Positions 55,601-64,000 of a stretch of 64,000 nucleotides of DNA are shown piece by piece; position 1 is the first letter of the stretch, and each line of letters opens with the position of its first letter. The stretch is from Metellina segmentata (Eukaryota > Arthropoda > Arachnida > Araneae > Tetragnathidae). The stretch covers positions 3,578,395 to 3,642,394 of the forward strand of contig OX375872.1 of assembly GCA_947359465.1 (NCBI GenBank), given 5' to 3'. The notes below the pieces were generated by a model that worked only from the letters and a program-made list of their open reading frames with translations, did not search any database and had not been told where the DNA came from. The translations under genes were made by a program, and so were the position numbers.

Positions 55601-57430
55601 TGAATTGATACAGAATGCTCGAGTGGGATGAAAACGAAAAAATACAATACAGTAACAAAATTTCAGGAAAAGCAAAAATTTCATACTATGTAGACGAAAA
55701 ATATATCTGCTCAAGGGGAATAATTGGATAAAAACTAGTTTTAAGATTTGCCCTTCTCATGACCAATGTATTTGCATTCCTTGTTACTCTTTTTCCGAGC
55801 ACATTACTTAGCATAAATGTAGGAAGCGAGTAAGGCCCCAATCCTCTGGCACTTGTCTTTTTGAATTGATCCAGAATGTTCGAATGGGATGAAAACGAAA
55901 AATTACAATACAGTAATAAAATTTCATACTATGTAGACGAAAAATATATCTGCTCAAGGGGAATAATTGGACAAAAACTAGTTTTAAGATTTGCCCTTCT
56001 CATGAGCAATGTATTTGTACCAATGTATATGCATTCCTTGTTACTCTTTTTCCGAGCACATTACTTAGCATAAATGTAGGAAGCAATTAAGGCCCCAATC
56101 GTTTGCCACTTGTCTTTTTGAATTGATCCAGAATGCACGAATGGGATGAAGACGAAAAATTACAATACAGTTATAATATTTCAGAAAAAACAAAAATTTC
56201 ATACTATGTAAACGAAAAATATATCTGCTCAAGGGGAATAATTGGATAGAAACTAGTTTTAAGATTTGCCCTTCTCATGACTAATGTATTAGCATTCCTT
56301 GTTACTCTTTTTCCGAACACATTACTTAGCATAAATGTAGGAAGCGAGTAATTCCCCAATCCTCTGGCACTTGTCTTTTTGAATTGATCCAGAAAACTCG
56401 AATGGGATGAAAACGTAAAAAAATACAATACAGTAACAAAATTCCAGGAAAAGCAAAAATTTTATACTATGTAGACGTAAAATATATCTGCTCACGGAGA
56501 ATAATTTAATAAAAACTAGTTTTAAGATTTGCCCTTCTCATGACCAATGTATTTGTACCAATGTATTTGCATTCCTTGTTACTTTTTTTCCGAGCAAATT
56601 ACTTAGCATAAATGTAGGAAGCGATTAAGGCCTCAATCGTTTGGCACTTGTCTTTTTGAATTGATCCAGAATGCACGAATGGGATGAAGACGAAAAATTA
56701 CAATACAGTTATAATATTTCAGAAAAAACGAAAATTTCATACTATGTAAACGAAAAATATATCTGCTCAAGGGGAATAATTGGAGAGAAACTAGTTTTAA
56801 GATTTGCCCTTGTCATGACCAATGTATTAGCATTCCTTGTTACTCTTTTTCCGAACATATTACTTAGCATAAATGTAGGAAGCGAGTAATTCCTTAATCC
56901 TCTGGCACTTGTCTTTTTGAATTGATCCAGAAAACTCGAATGGGATGAAAACGTAAAAATACAATACAGTAACAAAATTCCAGGAAAAGCAAAAATTTTA
57001 TACTATGTAGACGTAAAATATATCCGCTCAAGGGGAATAATTGGATAAAAACTAGTTTAAGATTTGCCTTTCTCATGACCAATGTATTTGTACCAATGTT
57101 TTTGCATTCCTTGTTACTTTTTTTCCGAGAACATTACTTAGCATAAATGTAGGAAGCGAGTAAGGCCCCTATCGTCTGGCACTTGTCTTTTTGAATTGAT
57201 ACAGAATGCTCGAGTGGGATGAAAACGAAAAAATACAATACAGTAACAAAATTTCAGGAAAAGCAAAAATTTCATACTATGTAGACGAAAAATATATCTG
57301 CTCAAGGGGAATAATTGGATAAAAACTAGTTTTAAGATTTGCCCTTCTCATGACCAATGTATTTGCATTCCTTGTTACTCTTTTTCCGAGCACATTACTT
57401 AGCATAAATGTAGGAAGCGAGTAAGTCCCC
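52680..57430. repeat. 1589-bp higher-order repeat of six satellite monomers, three copies
   Basis: Unit starts are near 52680, 54269 and 55858; matching landmarks (for example a variant lacking CAGGAAAAACAAAAA at 52745, 54334 and 55923) keep a 1589-bp step. The copies look identical by eye except for a few changes, such as C to T near 56282 and two added A near 56415. Adjacent monomers within a unit differ visibly, so the six-monomer block, not the monomer, was the latest unit of amplification. Confidence 0.95.
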
Positions 57431-57797
57431 AATCGTCTGGCACTTGTCTTTTTGAAATGATCCAGAATGCTCGAATGGGATGTAGACGAAAAATTACAAT
57501 ACAGTAATAAAATTTCAGGAAAAACAAAAATTCCATACTTTGTAGACGAAAAATATATCTGCTCAATGGGAATAATTGGATAAAAACTAGTTTTAGGATT
57601 TGCCCTTCTCATGACGAATGTATTTGCATTCCTTGTTACTTTTTTTCCGAGAACATTACTTAGCATAAATGTAGGAAGCGAGTAAGGCCCCAATCGTTTG
57701 GCACTTGTCTTTTTGAATTGATCCCGAATGTTCGAATGGGTTGGAAACAAAAAATTACAATACAGTATTAAAATTTCAGGAAAAGCAAAAATTTCAC

Positions 57798-57872
57798 TCA
57801 ACGAATGGTGGAGCGCCTTTGGGGAGCAATTGATGCAATGTTTTAGCTGTGGCTTAAATGTGATATAATAAA
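57798..57872. other. Short spacer between satellite and MITE
   Basis: 75 bp not resembling the satellite. Confidence 0.5.
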
Positions 57873-57876
57873 TTAA

Positions 57877-59075
57877 GGCTACACAGTACCCTTTTTCAAA
57901 AAAAATTTCTACGGACAGTAACATTAAAAATAATTAATTACTTTTTTTCGGATTATATTATTTAACTAAATCCAATAAACTAAATTCAGTTTAGCAATCA
58001 CCAATATTTCAAAATTTAAAAAAAAATTGAAATTTTTGAAGTTTTTTAAAATTCTTATAAAATATTCAATTTTTAATATTTTTTAGTTATTTCAAGTGAT
58101 TTATATTTCTTAGATAATTGGGAACAAAAGCTAGTATGTAATTGACCATCAGTCTCATTGTTGAATTTTAATAATTATTTTTGTAGCTAAACTTGAAAAA
58201 AACATGAAAATTCAAAAATTATTAACTTTGACATTTAAAAAAAAAAAATACTAGATCTCTCAGGTCTTAATCCATATTAACTTTTATAGTACATATATAT
58301 GAAAGTATTTACAAAAAATTTCTAGACTGTATCTTGTACAGAAAAAAAGCCTCAGGGATTTTAAAACACTTGCATCCACAAAAATAAAAGTCTGAGAAAA
58401 ATTCATTTTAAGTTTTTGAAGTCATAAAACAAACACTAATAATGCTTGTAGAGCTCTAATTTTTTAATATGTTATTTACCAACTTATAAAATGCTCTAAA
58501 ACACTAATTTAACTCCATTTGATTGAATATATTTTTTTTAATTCAAAATATTATGTTTTCATATGATGAAAAACATTTGATACGGCAACGACAAATTATT
58601 TATCTAAATCCTAACTAAATATTTTCGAACCAAATATTTACCAAATTTTGATTACAATGTATTACATATAACAATCGTAATCAAATATTGGTTTTGAAAA
58701 GACCTTTTTACCAATATTGGTTAGCTAGTAATGAGACTCAGAAGAGAACGCAGAACATAAACTAACAGATACGATTTTAGTAGTGAAAGTTGAAGATAAT
58801 AGCCATTTCACCTAAGGAATTGATTTTATTCAAAAATATTTTTAATTTATTGTAAGGAATGTAAAATTACATCAAAACAAAAACGAATTTAACCACGCCC
58901 CCTCCTCTATGCTCTCAAATTTTGACACTGACAACACTCAGAAAACTTCAAAAATCTTTAAAACTAATTGGATATCAAATCTAAAATTTTGAGGCAAGCT
59001 TCCCAACTGTATGGGCCATCGAAAAATGAAAAAAATAATTCGATATTTTTGTCATTTTTAGGGTACTGTGTAGCC
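57877..59075. mobile_element. TTAA-flanked MITE-like element, 1199 bp
   Basis: Exact 16-bp inverted termini GGCTACACAGTACCCT at 57877-57892 and 59060-59075. TTAA sits outside both ends (57873-57876, 59076-59079). TTAA duplication is typical of piggyBac and some other superfamilies; the superfamily is not assigned. The interior is very AT-rich, with many T/A runs and no transposase frame. Confidence 0.85.
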
Positions 59076-59244
59076 TTAAAGAACGAATTAAAAAAGTGTC
59101 TGGATAAACCTTGTCTTAATCAAAACCATTATGCAATCGAAGAAATAAGCAGACAAAATATACCAATTATTGAATTCATTTCAAAGTCCGCTGTCAACAC
59201 GTTAAATATTTCGTGGCATTAAATATTTCGTGGCATTAAATATT

Positions 59245-59375
59245 TCGTGGCCATGGTGGGGTAGTTTAGAAAGTAGGGTGCCAACTGTCTCCTGACCGTG
59301 ATTCAAAATGACGTGGTGGTGTCTTGCAGTTTCATCCCGCGCCAATAGCCCGTTGTGTTGCATTAACTTCCTAAA
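59245..59375 (+). repeat. SINE copy (3' part), plus strand
   Basis: AAAGTAGGGTGCCAACTGTC, CTGACCGTGATTCAAAATGA, CGTGGTGGTGTCTTGCAG and CCAATAGCCCGTTGTGTTGC. Just before it, ATTAAATATTTCGTGGC is repeated three times (about 59204-59251). Confidence 0.8.
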
Positions 59376-59825
59376 AGCTATTAGAATGGATTGAAAAATG
59401 AAATAAAAGTACTTCAAAAAGAGTAGCTAGTACTGTTTCTATCAACCTTGTCAACGCCAGCTTCGAACAGTCAAAATGACAACTGTTGAGGGGATGTTCG
59501 TTCGGAATTTTAACTGTTTAGAACACTTACTAACTGCTATCGCAAATAAGCAATAACTGTTATATAGTAAAGTTGCCCGATTTCCTCCGAGATATAAACG
59601 GTAGCTCCCACTTGTAAACGAAAAAGAGAATAGTAGAATCAGCTGCGGGACCTCGAAGTAGAGATTATGACCTGCCCAAATACTCCCATCCGTTAAAGTA
59701 AACTTTGTCTTTTCAGCTGCTTTTTTGACCATTCGAACTGGTTTTCTTTTTCACAGTTCGCTTAACACGAAATTGAGCAACCTCTTGTAAATACCTAATT
59801 TTACACAATTAAATGATCCATTTTT
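59376..59825. other. No gene seen
   Basis: A 93-codon minus frame (59451-59732) has no recognisable motif. Confidence 0.35.
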
Positions 59826-59827
59826 CA

Positions 59828-59945
59828 TTTGGATGCTAGCCATCTGACCGAGGTTCAAAATTACGAGACGTTGTCCTCGGATATTTCGCTTCGGTATTGA
59901 ACACACACCCTGGACGTTACCAATAGTACCTCCTTACCTACCATT
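59828..59945 (+). repeat. SINE fragment, plus strand
   Basis: CATCTGACCGAGGTTCAAAA, TTACGAGACGTTGTCCTCGG and ACGTTACCAATAGTACC, then CCTTACCTACC. Confidence 0.65.
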
Positions 59946-60129
59946 TGGATAGAGTTAGTGCTTGAAATGATCTCCAAGTAATAATTGACGAAACAAAAAT
60001 TCCATAGTCACCTCTCCTTTAGTAGGCTCTTATTGAAACTTTTGATTCTTATTACTTGAAGGTGACACAAATGTGCCATAGAAGCCATTCAATTCAAAGA
60101 CGGTCAAAGGGTCAAGAGGAATAGAAACA

Positions 60130-60330
60130 AGAGGGGTGCAAGGTCCAACCAAAGACACGGGACTGATGCACGTTAAATCTGTAGTGGCCTCACATATGGC
60201 GTGTTGTGGAAGTTTGGAGAGTGGGGTGCCAGATCAGTTATTGTTTTGTGACCGTAGTTTAAAATTAGGTCCTGGGATCGATCCCGGGCCAATAGCCTGT
60301 TGTTCCAGTGTGGCGTTCAAATCTACTAAA
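60130..60330 (+). repeat. SINE copy, plus strand
   Basis: GGTCCAACCAAAGACACGGG, TGCACGTTAAATCTGTAGTG, GGAAGTTTGGAGAGTGGGGT, GATCGATCCCGGGCCAATAG and CCAGTGTGGCGTTCAAAT. Only the tRNA-like head is unclear. Confidence 0.8.
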
Positions 60331-60940
60331 GGTGCTAATAAAGGTGGCTATACGATGTTTTGTATTTGAAACGTGATGACGCTTGTGTTTTGAATACGAT
60401 TTCAGCAGGTCGCCTATAAGAATTCCAAAGAATAAATTCAGAGTTGATATATGATAGTGGATTGCTCACCACTAATTTCATTCAAACTCTAATGTAGCCA
60501 TAACAGGGGGAAAAAAGCGAACAACTATGAAAATCATGTTGACAAAATAACGTCTGAATTACCTTGGTTTACCAAACCACTAGCGCCCTCTATATCAAGC
60601 TGTGCAGAAAATCATAATTCAATCAACGCATCGCTTCAACTTCCCGTTTATGCAACATAGAAAATAATAAAACTGCTGATAAAACATTTCCAATGGATCC
60701 TGTTGCGATAAGTATGAAAACTTTTAAAAAAGTAAGTAAGAATGAATATTTTGTATCCACTTTTTTTTTAATGTAGAATGTTCAAATCTACATAAATTAA
60801 TGTTAACCCTAGTATGTTTGGAGTGCCTTCCTTCTTGGGTCTATTACTTGATAGTATGGCCAAATACGACAAAACCAACCCACCTACTTTGTTTTAGCAA
60901 TCACTGAAATATCTAAAATGTTAACGTAGTTTGTTTGATC
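60331..60940. other. No gene seen
   Basis: Non-coding by eye. Confidence 0.4.
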
Positions 60941-60944
60941 AAAT

Positions 60945-61120
60945 GGTTTCGACCAGATATTTCGTCCATCCAACTTTTCGAATGACGAGATATGTCTATC
61001 AAGATCATTTGCTTTATGACGTGATCGCTTTCTAATGACATCTCTTTATTAAAATGGTAGGCGATTTTTCTAATATCTCGTCAGTTTTATTAATGACGAG
61101 TGATACAACCACCAGGAGGG
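60945..61120 (+). repeat. Palindromic minisatellite family PM, copy 6
   Basis: GACCAGATATTTCGTCCATC, CGAATGACGAGATATGTCTA, TCTAATATCTCGTCAGTTTT and ATTAATGACGAGTGATACAAC, then CACCAGGAGGGTTCC. Confidence 0.75.
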
Positions 61121-61685
61121 TTCCAACTCGTGGATTCTGTTTTTAACATATACTTGGTGTAATACTAAGACAATCACGGAACGTCCGACCAGTTATATAT
61201 ATAGAATAAAAAATTGCAAGCTCTGATCTGGGTCTTGTAGTCGATGAACGTGTTTCATTTTAGCAAAGGCCACAATAATCGCTTTTACGCATCCATCAAG
61301 TTTGCTCAGCTTAAGAAATTGAGCTTGATTTACTAACATGATGTGCTTACCAAGTAGAGGGTTTTAAAGGTTAATTCTTGTCGGACAGTCCATAAAGCTA
61401 GCAATTCCGATTTTGGGTGATCCTGGTATTGCGTATAACTGCAATTCTTGATTTATATACTATACTCGAAGAATCTTGACAATTGACTGAACGTTGAGCA
61501 CGTTTTTGGAGATCCATTCGACTCAAGTAAACACAAAAGATTTGGAAATTATCACAGCAAGAGTGACAATTTTAGATTCCCTCCTCCGTTGTCTTCAAAG
61601 GTAATGTTTTGTAACCCAATGAAGAAGCCAATCGAATTGTGGGTCGAATAGGATTCCTGTCAGGCACACTTGGTCCATTTCTGTG
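61121..61685. other. No gene seen
   Basis: Non-coding by eye. Confidence 0.4.
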
Positions 61686-61687
61686 TT

Positions 61688-61910
61688 GGGCAGCCCGGTC
61701 GGAAGTTAGCAACAGGAGCGAGTTCGAATCCATTAAAAAAAAAGGGCGGGGGGCTAGTGTACGTTAAATCTGCCTCAATTGTCCTCCCGTTGACGTGGTG
61801 TGGAAGTTTGGTGAGTGGCTCAGTCATCTGATCGTGATTCCGAATGTGTTGTCCTCGAATCTTTCTCTTTGAGTCCCCAATAGTCCCAAATATTTGTTGC
61901 TCTTCAGTAA
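61688..61910 (+). repeat. SINE copy, plus strand, with remnant B box
   Basis: CCCGGTCGGAAGTTAGCAAC, GCGAGTTCGAATCCATT (B-box-like), GTGTACGTTAAATCTGCCTC, CGTGGTGTGGAAGTTTGGTG, ATGTGTTGTCCTCGAATCTT and TGTTGCTCTTCAG. A run of A interrupts the head. Confidence 0.8.
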
Positions 61911-62540
61911 AACTTTCATTGTGCATGTTTATTACTTGCTGTTGTATAGTCCTTGTCGATTTTGAAATAAAACACCTTGAATCCTTTTTGGACATGGCTC
62001 GATTTGTCTGTCACTGAAAGAGGTCATCGGGTTTGGAATAGATAAAATGTTAATAAATTGAATAACCCATTTTTGATCTTGTACGCTTAGCTAATCGAAG
62101 TATTGCTGTTTGACAGCCAGAAGGAACTCCAAAGCAATCGTTTTTTCTACAAGTAACATTCTTCTCTTGGACTATCTCTTGACTGATTCTTTGCGGTCAT
62201 GATGCGAGAAATGGGAGTGACACTCTTCTAGGACACTTTTAGTGAAGGCTTGAATCGAGTAGTTCCGAGTGCAGACCGCTTGAATCGGCAGTTCTCTATT
62301 CAACGCTTTAAATAGAGTTGCTCTCGGAAGACAGTCCCTTTAAATAAATAATTTCGAAACAATTTCCATTCAAATGTTTACTACTCAACTATATTTTTCA
62401 CTCAAGCAACTTTCATTTGGAGAAGTTCCTTTCATTATTCATGCATTGGAATAACCCAGTTTGTTTTGAACGCTTTCAATTGTTTCATACATGGAATACT
62501 GAGTTGGTTCGCACTGTGTTGAGTTGCACCTAATATTTTT
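61911..62540. other. No gene seen
   Basis: Non-coding by eye. Confidence 0.4.
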
Positions 62541-62544
62541 AACT

Positions 62545-63690
62545 TCGAGTTTCCCACTTATTTCTTACGGGGTGTTGTCCTCGAATATTTCCCTTAAGGG
62601 ATTGATCCCGGACTGTCGTCATTAGCCCGTTGGGTTGCTCTAGCACGACGTTAACTAAAAAATTACCAAATTGCCCCACTTATTTCTATATTCTAATAGA
62701 TTTCACGCAATTGACTAACGTATATTTAACTCTACCGCTTGTTTCTTTAGGGTGTTGATCCTAATATTTTTTATTTGGAGAGTGGGGTGTTGCTTCGTCA
62801 TCTGACCGTGGTTCAAAAATTACGAAGTGTTGTCCTCTGATCTTTCCCTTAAGGGACTGATCCCGGACTGTCGTCATTAGCCCGTTGGGTTGCTCTAGCA
62901 CGACGTTAACTAAAAAATTACCAAATTGCCCCACTTATTTCTATATTCTAATAGATTTCACGCAATTGACTAACGTATATTTAACTCTACCGCTTGTTTC
63001 TTTAGGGTGTTGATCCTAATATTTTTTATTTGGAGAGTGGGGTGTTGCTTCGTCATCTGACCGTGGTTCAAAAATTACGAAGTGTTGTCCTCTGATCTTT
63101 CCCTTAAGGGACTGATCCCGGACTGTCGTCATTAGCCCGTTGGGTTGCTCTAGCACGACGTTAACTAAAAAATTACCAAATTGCCCCACTTATTTCTATA
63201 TTCTAATAGATTTCACGCAATTGACTAACGTATATTTAACTCTACCGCTTGTTTCTTTAGGGTGTTGATCCTAATATTTTTTATTTGGAGAGTGGGGTGT
63301 TGCTTCGTCATCTGACCGTGGTTCAAAAATTACGAAGTGTTGTCCTCTGATCTTTCCCTTAAGGGACTGATCCCGGACTGTTGTCATTAGCCCGTTGGGT
63401 TGCTCTAGCACGACGTTAACTAAAAAATTACCAAATTGCCCCACTTATTTCTATATTCTAATAGATTTCACGCAATTGACTAACGTATATTTAACTCTAC
63501 CGCTTGTTTCTTTAGGGTGTTGATCCTAATATTTTTTATTTGGAGAGTGGGGTGTTGCTTCGTCATCTGACCGTGGTTCAAAAATTACGAAGTGTTGTCC
63601 TCTGATCTTTCCCTTAAGGGACTGATCCCGGACCGTCGTCAATAGCCCGTTGTGTTGCTCTAGTACGACGTTAACTAAAAATTACCAATT
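62545..63690 (+). repeat. 255-bp tandem array built on the SINE 3' half, about 4.4 copies
   Basis: CCCGTTGGGTTGCTCTAGCA starts at 62626, 62881, 63136 and 63391, and a final unit with TGTGTTGC at 63646: a constant 255-bp step. Each unit joins the SINE segment (GGAGAGTGGGGTG, TTGCTTCGTCATCTGACCGT, CCCTTAAGGGACTGATCCCG, CGACGTTAACTAA) to a non-SINE spacer (CCACTTATTTCTATATTC, GATTTCACGCAATTGAC, CTACCGCTTGTTTCTTTAGG). Internal units are nearly identical. The last has the canonical SINE tail. Confidence 0.96.
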
Positions 63691-63800
63691 ACCTAATATT
63701 TTTTAACTAATTAAATCTGGTGGTCATCAATGTATTTTAGTTCCACTACATATCTGTAAAGCATTTTGCATAGACTATTTCATTTCGATTCTATTATAAT
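63691..63800. other. Spacer
   Basis: AT-rich, non-coding. Confidence 0.4.
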
Positions 63801-63802
63801 TT

Positions 63803-64000
63803 AAGCCGACCAACCGGTTAAGGTGATAGCCTCTAGATCGGAAGGTTTCTGGTTCGAATCCGGGTCCGGGCATGGATGTTTGTAAGCGTAGGGTGTAGAA
63901 GCGGCTGGTGCACCTTAAATCTGTCGCGGTCGAAAGTCCTCACTTTGGGTTGGTGTGGAAGTTTGGAGAGTGGGGTGCCAGCTCAGGTGTTGCTTCGTCA
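63803..64000 (+). repeat. SINE with intact tRNA-like head, cut by the right edge
   Basis: Head: GCCGACCAACCGGTTAAGGT, GATAGCCTCTAGATCGGAAG and a perfect RNA polymerase III B box, GGTTCGAATCC (63851-63861), then GGGTCCGGGCATGGATG and the usual body. The head resembles a tRNA, probably a Ser- or Arg-like one, but it does not fold as a convincing tRNA gene by eye. The 3' half is outside the window. Confidence 0.88.

Larger units (their letters stand above)
47944..57797. repeat. Satellite DNA array S, about 37 monomers of about 261-274 bp
   Basis: The word ATATATCTG recurs at 48021, 48295, 48556, 48817 and 49078, and on to 57.5 kb, giving steps of 261 bp, or about 274 bp where an extra GTACCAATGTATT is present. 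Each monomer holds ACTAGTTTTAAGATTTGCC, GCATTCCTTGTTACT, CATTACTTAGCATAAATGTA, GGAAGCGAGTAAGG, TTTTTGAATTGATCCAGAA and ACAATACAGTAA. The palindrome AAAACTAGTTTT is in most monomers. The left edge is degenerate (from about 47944). The right edge ends at AGCAAAAATTTCA (57797). No gene lies inside. Confidence 0.97.

Noticed and set aside
48142..57924. Many 60-215 codon frames on both strands inside the satellite
   Set aside because: All are copies of the same tandem monomer and are listed as satellite rather than genes.
62545..63690. Regular direct repeats that might suggest a CRISPR array
   Set aside because: Units are 255 bp with no short conserved repeat and unique spacers, and the context is eukaryotic SINE DNA.
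63803..63870. A possible tRNA gene
   Set aside because: The B box is perfect, but arms do not pair convincingly and the segment continues into the SINE body shared with other copies.

Overview
The window reads as repeat-dominated, intergenic, probably heterochromatic DNA of an arthropod nuclear genome. A spider, most likely an orb-weaver relative, is my best guess. The guess rests on the Tc1 transposase at 18.4-19.3 kb, which I recall as very abundant in spider genomes, together with two Ty3/gypsy elements and a tRNA-headed SINE present in about 20 copies. This is recognition from memory, not a search. No operons, Shine-Dalgarno sites, rRNA genes or CRISPR arrays are visible. I could not support a single intact host protein-coding gene: every recognisable coding stretch belongs to, or decays from, a mobile element or a repetitive family.

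Layout. 0-4.0 kb: a Ty3/gypsy LTR retrotransposon on the minus strand, cut by the left edge (RT, protease, zinc knuckle, gag, leader, 5' LTR). 4.0-12.2 kb: an older dispersed repeat interrupted by a second, very young gypsy element (4163-9487, LTRs identical except for one A). A second copy of the host repeat at 11.5-12.2 kb lacks the insertion. A near-perfect 130-bp palindrome centred on TTAA lies at 9917-10046. 12.2-19.5 kb: a candidate solo LTR, a hAT remnant, a pogo-like TIR element, a 130-bp tandem repeat and a Tc1 element with an open transposase frame but an in-frame deletion. 19.5-28 kb: dispersed repeats, two clusters of short hairpin words, a decayed copy of a recognisable arthropod gene family and SINEs. 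28.1-31.1 kb: a diverged tandem repeat split by a dead mariner whose N-terminal coding part is tandemly present four times (364-bp units). 33.5-34.0 kb: a 26-bp minisatellite. 36-39.7 kb: a pogo-like MITE, a deleted mariner and a Tc1/mariner-superfamily element with clear TIRs. 40-47.9 kb: degenerate tandem repeats, (TA)n runs, SINEs and a coding-like relic carrying a 94-bp triplication. 47.9-57.8 kb: a satellite array of about 37 monomers (about 261-274 bp) with a six-monomer higher-order repeat of 1589 bp present three times. 57.9-59.1 kb: a TTAA-flanked MITE directly beside the satellite. 59-64 kb: SINE-rich DNA, including a 255-bp tandem array built from the SINE 3' half.

The features do not form a pathway. 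They record transposition, nested insertion, local tandem amplification and decay. I found no undescribed protein-based system. The most notable structures are the satellite higher-order repeat, a dispersed family carrying a GACGAGATATCTCGTC-type palindrome, the TTAA-centred head-to-head palindrome, the hairpin-word clusters, and the young nested retrotransposon with a paralogous empty site.
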